A DNA stretch of 64,000 bases. It comes from Craurococcus roseus (lineage in GTDB: Bacteria; Pseudomonadota; Alphaproteobacteria; Acetobacterales; Acetobacteraceae). Shown here one piece after another: positions 50,970 to 59,271 of this stretch (its first letter is position 1; each line of letters starts with the position of its first letter). Position numbers and translations under genes: made by a program. The notes beneath the pieces were generated by a model that had not been told where the DNA came from, did no database searches, and worked only from the letters and a program-made list of their open reading frames with translations. Location of the stretch: assembly GCF_039523795.1 (NCBI RefSeq), contig NZ_BAAAFZ010000008.1, forward strand, positions 124,001 through 188,000, read 5' to 3'.

Positions 50970-51764
50970 ATGAGGTGCTGGGTCGGCGGCGTTGCCGTTC
51001 TCGGGCCGGGCCTGCCGGGCTGGCGGGCGAGCGAAACCGTGCTCGCGGGCGCCGATCCGTGGACGCCGGCCGATGTCGTCGTGCCGCCCCCCGCCATGCT
51101 GCCCGCGACGGAGCGGCGCCGCACCAGCCTCGCCGTGCGCCTGGCGCTGGCGGCGGCGGCCGAAGCCGCGTCGGGCGAAGCGGACGCGGCGGCGCTGGAG
51201 ACCGTGTTCGCCAGCAGCAACGGCGACGGCGCGGTGGTGGGCGCCATCCTGGAGACGCTGACCGACCCGGCGGGCGCGATCTCGCCGACGCAGTTCCACA
51301 ACTCGGTCCACAACGCCGCGGCGGGCTACTGGGGCATCGGCACCGGCTCCACGAGCCCTTCCGTCAGCGTCGGCGGCCACGACGACACGGTCGCGGCGGG
51401 CCTGCTGCAAGCGGCGGCCGCGGCGTCCGCGCGGCGCCGCCGGGTGCTGTTCTGCGCCTACGACGCGCCGCTGCCGCCGCCTCTCTCCGCGGTCCGGCGC
51501 ACCACGGTCCCCTTCGCCACGGCCATGGTGATGCTGCCGGAGCCGGACGCCTCCGCGCGCGCCGCGCTGGACCTCCGTTTCGGGCCGGGCCCCGCGGAGG
51601 CGCCGCAGGAGGGGCGCGACGCGCTCGACGCGCTGGGGGCCGAGAACCCGGCGGCGCGCGCCTTGCCGTTGCTGCGCGCCCTGGCGGCGCGGCGGCCGGC
51701 GGCGCTGCGCCTCCCGATGCTCGGCGACTCCTGCCTGGAGATCGAGGTGTCGCCGTGGGGCTGA
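50970..51764 (+). CDS. Ketosynthase chain-length-factor-like protein
   Basis: 264 residues, about two thirds the length of a ketosynthase. It keeps the thiolase-like core (VFASSNGDGAVVGAILETL, SPTQFHNSVHNAAAGYWGIGTGS) but has no cysteine at the catalytic site, as expected for a chain-length factor. The HNSVHNAAAGYW block is typical of the family that accompanies aryl polyene ketosynthases. It starts 13 bases after the ketosynthase stop and ends overlapping the dehydratase gene by 10 bp. It should set chain length within a heterodimer. Confidence 0.8.
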   Translation: MRCWVGGVAVLGPGLPGWRASETVLAGADPWTPADVVVPPPAMLPATERRRTSLAVRLALAAAAEAASGEADAAALETVFASSNGDGAVVGAILETLTDPAGAISPTQFHNSVHNAAAGYWGIGTGSTSPSVSVGGHDDTVAAGLLQAAAAASARRRRVLFCAYDAPLPPPLSAVRRTTVPFATAMVMLPEPDASARAALDLRFGPGPAEAPQEGRDALDALGAENPAARALPLLRALAARRPAALRLPMLGDSCLEIEVSPWG

Positions 51765-52204
51765 CCCCGCCCCTCGGCCGCGACGCCATCGCGCGGCTGG
51801 TGCCGCACGGCGGCGCCATGTGCCTGCTCGACCGGGCGCTCGCCTGGGACGCCGACAGCATCGCCTGCGAGGCCGACGGCCACCGCGACCCGGCGAACCC
51901 GTTGCGGCGCGACGGCCGCTTGCCGGCGGTCTGCGGCGTGGAGTACGCGCTTCAGGCGATGGCGCTGCACGGCGCGCTCGCGGCCGGCGGCACGGCGCAG
52001 CCCATGGGCTACCTGAGCAGCCTGCGCGACGTCTCGCTCGGCGGAGCGGAGCGCCTCGACACGCTGGCGGGCCCCCTCGGCATCCGCGCCCGCGCCCTTG
52101 CGGCGGAGACAGGGGGCTTCATCTACCGTTTCGAAGTGGAGAACCGGGGACGCATCCTGTTGGCGGGGCAAGCGGCCATCATCCTGCCGCCGCGGCGCGC
52201 GTGA
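51755..52204 (+). CDS. 3-hydroxyacyl-ACP dehydratase-like (hot-dog) protein
   Basis: 149 residues from a GTG inside the end of the previous gene. LVPHGGAMCLLDRALAWD has the histidine-glycine turn of FabZ-like dehydratases; DGRLPAVCGVEYALQAMALHGAL and GYLSSLRDVSL follow. It matches the second dehydratase of aryl polyene sets, which carries the catalytic glutamate in the CGVEYALQ helix. The stop overlaps the reductase start as GTGA. Confidence 0.8.
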   Translation: MGLTPPLGRDAIARLVPHGGAMCLLDRALAWDADSIACEADGHRDPANPLRRDGRLPAVCGVEYALQAMALHGALAAGGTAQPMGYLSSLRDVSLGGAERLDTLAGPLGIRARALAAETGGFIYRFEVENRGRILLAGQAAIILPPRRA

Positions 52205-53001
52205 GCGGGGCGCCGCCGGCCGCGGCGGGGCGGCGCGCGCTGGTGACGGGCGGCGCGAGCCCGATCGGCGCCGCGATCTGCCGGCGGCTCGCGGCGGACG
52301 GGTTCCGGGTGGTGGTCCACGCCCACCGCGGCCTCGGCCGCGCCGAAGCGCTGGCCGCCTCCATCCGCNNNNNNNNNNNNNNNNNNNNNNNNNNNNNNNN
52401 NNNNNNNNNNNCCTCCATCCGCGACGCGGGCGGCGAGGCTGCGGCGGTCGCCTTCGACGTCACCGACGTGCCCGCGACCGCCGCCGCGCTCGGGACGCTG
52501 CTCGAAGCCGGCCCGATCCAGGCCGTGGTCCACAACGCCGGCACGCACGAGGACGCGCCGCTCGCCGGCATGAGCGAGGAGCAGTGGCGCGGCGTGGTGG
52601 AGGTGTCGCTGACCGGCTTCTACGCCGTGCTGCGCCCGCTGCTGCTGCCGATGATCGGCACGCGCTGGGGCCGCGTGGTCGCCATCTCCTCGGTGTCGGG
52701 CGTCATGGGGAACCGCGGGCAGGCCAATTACGCGGCGGCGAAGGCGGGCCTCATCGGCGCGGTGAAGTCGGTGTCGCTCGAATACGCGTCGCGCGGCGTC
52801 ACCGCCAACGCGGTCGCGCCCGGCATCATCGAGAGCCCCGCCGTGGACGCGGCGATGACGCGCGAGCAGATCGCCCGCATCGTGCCCGTCCGCCGCGCCG
52901 GCAGGCCGGACGAAGTAGCGGACCTAGTCGGCTTTCTGGCGTCGGACCGGGCCGGCTACATCTCCGGACAGGTCGTTTCCATAAATGGCGGCATGGCTTG
53001 A
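52201..53001 (+). CDS. 3-oxoacyl-ACP reductase (FabG-like SDR), contains N-gap
   Basis: About 248 residues once the gap is collapsed. ALVTGGASPIGAAICRRLA is the NADPH loop, HNAGTHEDAP the NAG segment, ISSVSGVMGNRGQANYAAAKAG gives serine, tyrosine and lysine, and YISGQVVSINGGMA the end. In this cluster it reduces the 3-keto group before dehydration. A run of 43 N (52369-52411) sits between LAASIR and SIRDAGGE. The same 11 bases flank both sides, and removing one copy plus the N gives normal FabG spacing, so the gene is probably intact. Confidence 0.85.
   Translation: MSGAPPAAAGRRALVTGGASPIGAAICRRLAADGFRVVVHAHRGLGRAEALAASIRXXXXXXXXXXXXXXXSIRDAGGEAAAVAFDVTDVPATAAALGTLLEAGPIQAVVHNAGTHEDAPLAGMSEEQWRGVVEVSLTGFYAVLRPLLLPMIGTRWGRVVAISSVSGVMGNRGQANYAAAKAGLIGAVKSVSLEYASRGVTANAVAPGIIESPAVDAAMTREQIARIVPVRRAGRPDEVADLVGFLASDRAGYISGQVVSINGGMA
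52369..52411. other. Assembly gap (43 N) flanked by an 11-base repeat
   Basis: CCTCCATCCGC ends just left of the N run and begins again just right of it. Collapsing removes 54 bases, 18 codons, and restores the expected length of the reductase between its first helix and third strand. This is most simply an unmerged overlap of two contigs. Confidence 0.75.
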
Positions 53002-53022
53002 CCGGTCGCACGAAACGAAAAG

Positions 53023-53039
53023 AGCGTTCCCCGAACGCT
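53023..53039 (+). terminator. Probable terminator of the polyene cluster
   Basis: AGCGTTC and GAACGCT pair perfectly around a CCC loop, 21 bases after the last cluster stop codon. The left side is preceded by an A-rich stretch and the right side is followed by only two T, so termination may be weak or work better on the other strand. Confidence 0.45.
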
Positions 53040-53136
53040 TCCGAATGGAACCCGGACCGCCACATGGGTTGTACCGGAATGACCAGCGGAATCCGCGTGT
53101 CAGCAAGCTTGGATGAAACCGGAGGTGGGACGACGG

Positions 53137-54906
53137 ATGTCGCGAAGCGTAACTTCTGACGGCAAGCCCCACGGCGCCCACCCGCCCGGCCTCCACCAAA
53201 GCAGCGGCGTGCCTTCGAACGGCGAGCACGAATCGCCGTCGTTCAGCCCGACCGGGGGGCCGGGTCTGCACCACTGGCAACGGAGCACCATCAGCGAGCC
53301 GGGTCTCGAAGACCGCGGGAGCGTGTTCTTCGCAGCGATCGAGATGACGCGCATGCCGATGATCCTCACCGACCCGAACACGCGCGACAACCCGATCGCC
53401 TTTGCCAACAACGCGTTCTTGGACCTCACTGGTTACAGCACCGAGGAGATCGTCGGCCGCAACTGCCGCTTCCTCCAGGGCGCGGGGACCGATCCCAGGC
53501 ACGTCCAGGAACTGCGGGACGCCGTCGCCGAAAGGCGCGCGGTCTCGGTGGAGCTCCTGAACTACAAGCGGGACGGCACCCCGTTCTGGAACGCCGTGTA
53601 CATCGCGCCGGTGTTCGGCCCCGACGACGAGTTGCTCTACTTCTTCGCCAGCCAGCTCGACATCACGCGACGGCGCTCCTCGGAGCAGGCATTCCGCCAA
53701 GCGCAGAAGATGGAGTCCATCGGCCAGCTCACCGCCGGCCTCGCGCACGACTTCAACAACCTTTTGCAGGTGGTGGCTGGTAACCTCGAACTCCTGGCGG
53801 CCAAGCTGACGGAGCCGAAGCTGCTGCGCTACGCGGACGCCGCCGCCGGCGCCGCCGAGCGCGGATCGAGGCTCACCAAGCAGCTCCTGGCCTTCGCCCG
53901 CAAGACGATGCTCGACCCGAAGCCGACGAGCCTCAACGACCTCGTCCTCGAGTTCGGCGACATGCTCGAGAGCACGGCCGGTCCGGCCATCGAACTGGAA
54001 TTCAGCCTCAAGCGGCGCGTGCCGGCCTGCTCGGTGGACCGGGTCCACCTGGAGATGGCGCTGCTGAACGTGCTCATCAACGCGCGCGACGCCATGCCGA
54101 AGGGCGGCACGGTGACGATCGGCACCTCCGCCTTGCGCCTGGAGAACGGCGGGGCGGAACGGCTCGGCCTCCCCGCGGGCGAGTACGCGGTGCTCTCCGT
54201 CGCCGACCAGGGCGAGGGGATGCCGCCGCATGTCTTGGAGCGGGCGACGGAGCCGTTCTTCACCACCAAGCCGCAGGGCAAGGGCACCGGCCTCGGCCTC
54301 GCCATGGTCCACGGCTTCGTCCAGCAATCGATGGGCCGCTTGGAGGTGGAGAGCGAGATGGGCCGCGGCACCACCATCCGCATGATCTTCCCGACCGCCG
54401 TCGAAGGGGCCGCGCCGACCCATCGCCGGCCCGCCGACTCCGACACGCCCCGGCGCGAGGACCCGCGCGGTTCGGCCGAGACGATCCTGGTCGTGGAGGA
54501 CAGCGAGGACGTGCTGGCGTTGGCGCGGGAGCACCTGGAGGGCCTCGGCTACCGCGTGCTCACCGCGCGCAACGGCGACGAGGGCCTGGAGGTGTTCGAG
54601 CGCGAGGCCGACGGCGTGGACCTCGTGTTCTCCGACATCGTCATGCCGGGCGGCGTGAACGGCGTGGTGCTGGCCGACAGGGTGCGCGCGCGCAAGCCCG
54701 GCGTGCCGGTCGTGCTCACCACGGGCTACAACGAGCAGATGGTGGCCGACGGCCCCGCCCTCACCTCTTCGGACGTGCTCGGCAAGCCCTACAGCCGCGC
54801 CCAGCTCGCCGACCGCATCCGCGCCGCCCTCAACTCCAGGGCGCACGGCGCCGGCCGCCGCGCGCCCGCCACGGACGGGTACGCGGGGCCGCGCCACGAG
54901 GGCTGA
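53137..54906 (+). CDS. LOV-domain hybrid histidine kinase
   Basis: 589 residues. A disordered 60-residue head is followed by a LOV photosensor: LTDPNTRDNPIAFANNAFLDL, then GRNCRFLQG with flavin-binding cysteine 110 and VYIAPVFGPDDELLYFFASQLD. The histidine kinase has GLAHDFNNLLQVV (H204), NVLINARDAM, VADQGEGMPP and GKGTGLGLAMVHGF. A receiver ends the protein, with phosphoacceptor D500 in FSDIVMPGG and a GKPYS lysine. It should sense blue light and pass phosphate to its own receiver. ATG 53137 is preferred (GGAGG eleven bases upstream) over ATG 53113. It stands alone, convergent with era. Confidence 0.9.
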   Translation: MSRSVTSDGKPHGAHPPGLHQSSGVPSNGEHESPSFSPTGGPGLHHWQRSTISEPGLEDRGSVFFAAIEMTRMPMILTDPNTRDNPIAFANNAFLDLTGYSTEEIVGRNCRFLQGAGTDPRHVQELRDAVAERRAVSVELLNYKRDGTPFWNAVYIAPVFGPDDELLYFFASQLDITRRRSSEQAFRQAQKMESIGQLTAGLAHDFNNLLQVVAGNLELLAAKLTEPKLLRYADAAAGAAERGSRLTKQLLAFARKTMLDPKPTSLNDLVLEFGDMLESTAGPAIELEFSLKRRVPACSVDRVHLEMALLNVLINARDAMPKGGTVTIGTSALRLENGGAERLGLPAGEYAVLSVADQGEGMPPHVLERATEPFFTTKPQGKGTGLGLAMVHGFVQQSMGRLEVESEMGRGTTIRMIFPTAVEGAAPTHRRPADSDTPRREDPRGSAETILVVEDSEDVLALAREHLEGLGYRVLTARNGDEGLEVFEREADGVDLVFSDIVMPGGVNGVVLADRVRARKPGVPVVLTTGYNEQMVADGPALTSSDVLGKPYSRAQLADRIRAALNSRAHGAGRRAPATDGYAGPRHEG

Positions 54907-54918
54907 GCCGCGCGGCGG

Positions 54919-55833
54919 CTAACCCATGTCCTCCAGGCCCAACGCCCGCAGCCGGCCGCGCTCCTCGTCCCAGCCGGGCCGGTCCTTGACGTTGAGGAAC
55001 AGGTGGACGCGCCGCTCCAGGAGCGCCTCCAGCTCGCGCCGCGCGCGGCTGCCGATGGCCTTGATGCGCGCCCCCCCGTCGCCGATCAGGATCGCCTTCT
55101 GGGTGGCGCGGCCGACGTAGACAGTGCAGTCCACGCGCACGCTGCCGTCCTTGCGCTCTTCCCAGTTCTCGGTTTCGACGGTGGCGTGGTGCGGCACCTC
55201 CTCGTGCGTGAGGCGGAGGATCTGCTCGCGCACGATCTCGGCCACCAGCATCCGGTTCGGCAGGTCGGAAAGCTCGTCTTTCGGGAACAGGAACGGCCCC
55301 GGCGGCACCGCTTCGGCCAAGCGGTCGAGCAGGCGGTCCAGGCCGCTGCCGGTCTGCGCCGAGACCATGAACGTCTCCTCCAGCGGCAGCAGCGCGTTGA
55401 TCTCCGCGGTTAGCGGCAGCAGGCGCTGCGGGGGGATGAGGTCGACCTTGTTGAGCGCCAGCCAGACGCGGTTCTTGCCCTTGGCCAGCCGGCCGAGGAT
55501 GGCCCGCACGGGATCGGTCAGGCCGGCGCGGCTGTCGACGATGAGGAGCGTGAGGTCCGCGTCCTGGGCCCCGCCCCAGGCGGCGGCGACCATGGCGCGG
55601 TCGAGCCGGCGGCGCGGGGCGAAGATGCCCGGCGTGTCCACGAGCACGATCTGCGCCGCGCCGCGCATCACCACGGCGCGGATGCGGAAGCGCGTGGTCT
55701 GCGGCTTGGGCGAGACGATCGTCACCTTGGCGCCCGCGAGCGCGTTGACCAGCGTGGACTTGCCCGCGTTCGGCGCGCCCACGACGGCCACCAAGCCGCA
55801 CCGCGTCGCGCTCGCCTCATCGCCGCCGCTCAC
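54919..55833 (-). CDS. era: GTPase Era
   Basis: 304 residues from a GTG overlapping the rnc stop (GTGA). GAPNAGKS (19-26), KPQTTRFRI, VDTPGIF, NKVDLI and VSAQTGSG give the GTPase; the C-terminal KH domain has AILIGDGGARIKAIGSRARREL. It binds the 3' end of 16S rRNA in small-subunit assembly. The usual downstream recO of alphaproteobacteria is absent; the LOV kinase ends 12 bp away instead. Confidence 0.95.
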   Translation of the reverse strand: MSGGDEASATRCGLVAVVGAPNAGKSTLVNALAGAKVTIVSPKPQTTRFRIRAVVMRGAAQIVLVDTPGIFAPRRRLDRAMVAAAWGGAQDADLTLLIVDSRAGLTDPVRAILGRLAKGKNRVWLALNKVDLIPPQRLLPLTAEINALLPLEETFMVSAQTGSGLDRLLDRLAEAVPPGPFLFPKDELSDLPNRMLVAEIVREQILRLTHEEVPHHATVETENWEERKDGSVRVDCTVYVGRATQKAILIGDGGARIKAIGSRARRELEALLERRVHLFLNVKDRPGWDEERGRLRALGLEDMG

Positions 55834-56543
55834 CGCCGTTCCACCTCCGCCAGCCAAGCCTCCGCCGCGGCCTGCTCCGCGGCGCGGCGCGTGTCGCCCA
55901 CGCCCTCCGCCTCGCGCCCCATGGCGGACACGGCCACGACGAAAACCGGCTGGTGCGCCGGGCCGGAGGTGGAGACGGTGCGGTATTCCGGCAAGGCCAA
56001 GCCGCGGCCTTGCAACCACTCCTGCAAGCGGCTCTTGGCCGGGGCGTGGGGGCGGCTTTCCGCTTCCAGCAACGGCGCGAAGGCGCGGCGCAGGAAAGGT
56101 CGGGCCGCGTCGAGCCCGCCGTCGAGGTAGAGCGCGCCGAGCAGGGCCTCCAACGCGTCGGCCAGCACGTTGCGCCGGGCGGTCAAGCCCGTCCTCCCTT
56201 CGCCGGGCGGCACCACGAGCGCCGGGCCGAGGTCGAGCGCTTCCGCCACCGACGCCAAGGTGTCCCAGGCGACCAGCGCGCCGAAGCGGCGCCCCAGCGC
56301 GCCTTCCCTCTCCTCCGGGAAGCGTTCGATCAGCCATTCCGCCATCAAGAGGCCGAGCACGCGGTCGCCGATGAACTCCAGCCGCTCGTTGGAGTCGAGT
56401 TGGCCGCGGCGCGGGTCGGCGGCGGAGCGGTGGGTCATCGCCTGGAGCAGCAGCTCCGGCCGGGCGAAGCGGAGCCCCAGGCGCTCGGCCAAGGCGTCGA
56501 GGTCGGGGGGAGCGATCGTTTCTTCGGGCCGGTTCCTCGCCAT
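55830..56543 (-). CDS. rnc: Ribonuclease III
   Basis: 237 residues. NERLEFIGDRVLGLLMAEWL is the RNase III signature with the catalytic glutamate and aspartate; NVLADALEALLGALYLDGG gives the second acidic pair. The double-stranded RNA-binding domain covers about 165-235 (AKSRLQEWLQGRGLALPEY, RAAEQAAAEAWLAEVE). It processes rRNA precursors and structured RNAs. Order lepB-rnc-era is conserved, and the stop overlaps era. Confidence 0.95.
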   Translation of the reverse strand: MARNRPEETIAPPDLDALAERLGLRFARPELLLQAMTHRSAADPRRGQLDSNERLEFIGDRVLGLLMAEWLIERFPEEREGALGRRFGALVAWDTLASVAEALDLGPALVVPPGEGRTGLTARRNVLADALEALLGALYLDGGLDAARPFLRRAFAPLLEAESRPHAPAKSRLQEWLQGRGLALPEYRTVSTSGPAHQPVFVVAVSAMGREAEGVGDTRRAAEQAAAEAWLAEVERR

Positions 56544-56607
56544 CGCGTCCTGACCAATCTGGGCCGGTGATCCGAGCCCCGGGCGTCCCGCCCGGGACGA
56601 TCGCAGG

Positions 56608-57345
56608 CTAGCGCACCCCGTCGAAGATGCGGCCCCAGCGGATGGCGAAGGGCCACGCCCACACCTGCCACCACGCCGCCGAGCCGTCCCAGGAGAAGAA
56701 GATGAATTCCGCCCGGCCGACCAGGTTCTCCAGCGGGATGAATCCCACCGCTCCAGGCTCCCGGCTGTCCTGGCTGTTGTCCCGGTTGTCGCCCATGGCG
56801 AAGACGTGGCCTTCGGGCACGCGGAACTCCGGCGTGTTGTCGAGCCGCATGTCGTCCGACATTTCCAGGATGCCGTGGGACACGCCGTTGGGAAGGGTTT
56901 CGCGGTAGTGGCGGACGGTCATCCGCGGCCCGTCGCCATCCACGGTGTAGGGGCCGAGCGGCTTGCGCTCCACCGCCACGCCGTTGATGTGGAGGATGCC
57001 GTTGCGCACCTGCACGCGGTCGCCGGGCAGGCCGATCATGCGCTTGATGTAATCCTGGCTGGGGTCGCGCGGGAGGCGGAACACCGCCACGTCGCCGCGC
57101 TTGGGCACCGCGCCGAAGACGCGCCCCTCGAACAGGTTCGGCGCGAAGGGCATGGAATAGCGGGAGTAGCCGTAGGAATACTTGGAGACGAAGAGGTAGT
57201 CGCCCACCAGCAGGGTCGGGATCATGCTGCCGGAAGGTATGTTGAACGGCTCGAAGGCGACGGTGCGGATGCCGATGGCGATCAGGCCGGCGTAGACGAC
57301 GGTCTTGATGCTCTCGGCCCAACCGCCGGTGTTCTTCTTCGCCAT
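56608..57345 (-). CDS. lepB: Signal peptidase I
   Basis: 245 residues from ATG 57345 (a GTG at 57357 is an alternative). One membrane helix (SIKTVVYAGLIAIGIRTVAF) precedes the active site NIPSGSMIPTLLVGD with serine 40 and RDPSQDYIKRMIGLPGD with lysine 101. GHVFAMGDNRDNSQDSR is box E. It cuts signal peptides of exported proteins, such as the hydrolase and Bug proteins encoded nearby. First gene of the lepB-rnc-era operon. Confidence 0.95.
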   Translation of the reverse strand: MAKKNTGGWAESIKTVVYAGLIAIGIRTVAFEPFNIPSGSMIPTLLVGDYLFVSKYSYGYSRYSMPFAPNLFEGRVFGAVPKRGDVAVFRLPRDPSQDYIKRMIGLPGDRVQVRNGILHINGVAVERKPLGPYTVDGDGPRMTVRHYRETLPNGVSHGILEMSDDMRLDNTPEFRVPEGHVFAMGDNRDNSQDSREPGAVGFIPLENLVGRAEFIFFSWDGSAAWWQVWAWPFAIRWGRIFDGVR

Positions 57346-57477
57346 GGAGTTGCTCACGGTCGGGGCTTTCTCTGCTGACGCGCCGGAAAAGGCGGCGGAG
57401 CGCGGCCGGCCGGGCAGCGGGATGAAGCCTGGGGGGCCTCGGTTAGTCAAGGAAGCGGTCCGATCCGGCCGCCGCGC

Positions 57478-58242
57478 TCAGGGCATGAAGCTGCCGCCGC
57501 CCACGTCCAGGATGGCGCCGTTGAGGTAGGAGGCGTCATCGGAGGCCAGGAAGGCCACCACGGCCGCCACCTCCTCCGGGCTCCCGGCGCGGCCGAGCGG
57601 CGTGTCGGCGAGGAACGCGGCGTCGGCGCCGGGAGCGGCGGCCCGCGCCATGGGCGTGTCGATCCGCCCCGGGGCCACGCTGTTGGCGGTGATGCCCTCC
57701 GGCCCGAGTTCCACCGCCAGGCTGCGGGCGAGGCCGAGCAGGCCGCTCTTGGACGCGGCGTAATGGGCGCCGGCGATGCGGCTCTTGGTCCGGGCCGCTT
57801 GGCTGGCGATCATGATGATCCGCCCCCAGCGCCGCGCCGCCATGGGCGGGATGCAGGCGCGCGAGGCGAGGAAGGCGCCGGTGAGGTTCACCTCCAGCAC
57901 CCACCGCCATTCTTCCGCCGGCGTGTCGCGCACGCGCCGCGCCCGGCCCTCGGCCTTGGGCGAGATGCCGGCGTTGTTCACCAGAACGCCGAGCCGGTCC
58001 CACCAGTCGCCCAGCAGGCCGGGCAGGCCGGCAACGGCATCCTCGTCGGATACGTCCAGGCGGATGGCGCGGGCCTCGTGCCCGGCGGCGCGCAGGACGG
58101 TGGCGGTGGCTTCCACCTCGTCCAGCACGTCGGCCAGGACCACGGGATGGCCCTCGGCCGCGAGGCGGGCGGCGATGGCGGCGCCGATGCCGCGGGCGGC
58201 GCCGGTGACGAGCGCGACCCGGCTCCGCCGCGCGTCGCTCAT
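57478..58242 (-). CDS. Short-chain dehydrogenase/reductase
   Basis: 254 residues. VALVTGAARGIGAAIAAR binds cofactor, VNNAGISPKAEG is the NAG region, MIASQAARTKSRIAGAHYAASKSG holds serine, tyrosine and lysine, and LNGAILDVGGG ends the fold. The aspartate after the second strand (VVLADVLDEVE) favours NAD. It is the last gene of a three-gene operon with an alcohol dehydrogenase and a TPP enzyme, overlapping the former by ATGA. Probably oxidises a sugar acid or polyol intermediate. Confidence 0.85.
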   Translation of the reverse strand: MSDARRSRVALVTGAARGIGAAIAARLAAEGHPVVLADVLDEVEATATVLRAAGHEARAIRLDVSDEDAVAGLPGLLGDWWDRLGVLVNNAGISPKAEGRARRVRDTPAEEWRWVLEVNLTGAFLASRACIPPMAARRWGRIIMIASQAARTKSRIAGAHYAASKSGLLGLARSLAVELGPEGITANSVAPGRIDTPMARAAAPGADAAFLADTPLGRAGSPEEVAAVVAFLASDDASYLNGAILDVGGGSFMP

Positions 58243-59270
58243 GGCGCGAGCATCACCTTGCTGGCGGCGCGCTGCCGCGCCAATTCGAAGCCTTCGAGGC
58301 CGCGCGACAGCGGCAGACGATGGGTGATCATCGGCCGGAAGGCTTCCGGGTCGCGGGCGAGGTGCGCCAGCACCCGCGTCCAGGTGCTCCGCGCCGCGCC
58401 ATGGCTGGCGCGGAGCTGATGGCGCATCCGGACGAAGTCGGTCAGCGGCAGCGTGAGCGGCGCGGCGTGGATGCCGGCGGCGACGAGGACGCCGCCGCGC
58501 TTCAGCACCGCCAAGCCATCGTTGACGCTGGCCGGGACGCCGGTGGCTTCGATCACCGCGTCCACGCGCCGGCCGCCGGTCAGCGCCATCGCCTGGTCCG
58601 CCAGGGGCGCCTCGGCCACGTCCAGCAGCGCGTCGAAGCCGAGGGCGCGCAGCACGGCGAAGCGCGGCTCGTCCGCGCGGCCGGCCACCAGCACCCGCGC
58701 GGCGCCGGCCAGCCGCGCCATCAGGGCGACGCCCTGGCCGATGGTGCCGGGGCCGAGGACGAGCACGGTGTCGCCCACGCCGACGCCGACGGTCAGCACC
58801 GCTTCCAAGGCCACGCCGAGCGGTTCGGCGAGCGCGCCGACCTCGCTGTCCACGTTGTCCGGCAGCGGGACGCAGCACCGCGCCGGCACCCGCACCTCGC
58901 GGGCGAAGCCGCCGGCGCGGGTCAGGCCGATGGTTTCGCGCCGGGAGCAGTCGCGCGCCTCCCCGGCGCGGCATTCCGGGCAGGCGCCGCAGGAGACGAA
59001 GGGGATGACGCAGACGCGCGCGCCCGCCTCGAAGCCGCTGCCCGTGCCGGGGCGGGACACGCGGCCGGCGAACTCGTGGCCCATGACCACGGGCAGGTGC
59101 GGGGCCATGAAGCCGTAGCCCTCCGTCCACTCGTAGGCGTGGACGTCGCTGCCGCAGATGCCGACCGCCTCCACCGCCACGACCACCTCGCCCGGGCCGG
59201 GCGGGTGGGCCGGCGGGACCTCGTCGAGCGAGAGGCCGAAGCCGGGCGCCGCCTTGCTGAGCGCGAGCAC
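58239..59270 (-). CDS. Zinc-dependent medium-chain alcohol dehydrogenase
   Basis: 343 residues from a GTG at 59270. GICGSDVHAYEW carries the catalytic-zinc cysteine, GHEFAGRV the histidine-glutamate pair, and SCGACPECRAGEARDC the four structural-zinc cysteines. VLVLGPGTIGQGVALMARL is the NAD loop. The closest general match is the sorbitol/threonine/2,3-butanediol dehydrogenase group. It lies one base after the TPP enzyme gene and before the SDR, suggesting one degradative pathway. Confidence 0.85.
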   Translation of the reverse strand: MLALSKAAPGFGLSLDEVPPAHPPGPGEVVVAVEAVGICGSDVHAYEWTEGYGFMAPHLPVVMGHEFAGRVSRPGTGSGFEAGARVCVIPFVSCGACPECRAGEARDCSRRETIGLTRAGGFAREVRVPARCCVPLPDNVDSEVGALAEPLGVALEAVLTVGVGVGDTVLVLGPGTIGQGVALMARLAGAARVLVAGRADEPRFAVLRALGFDALLDVAEAPLADQAMALTGGRRVDAVIEATGVPASVNDGLAVLKRGGVLVAAGIHAAPLTLPLTDFVRMRHQLRASHGAARSTWTRVLAHLARDPEAFRPMITHRLPLSRGLEGFELARQRAASKVMLAP

Positions 59271-59271
59271 G

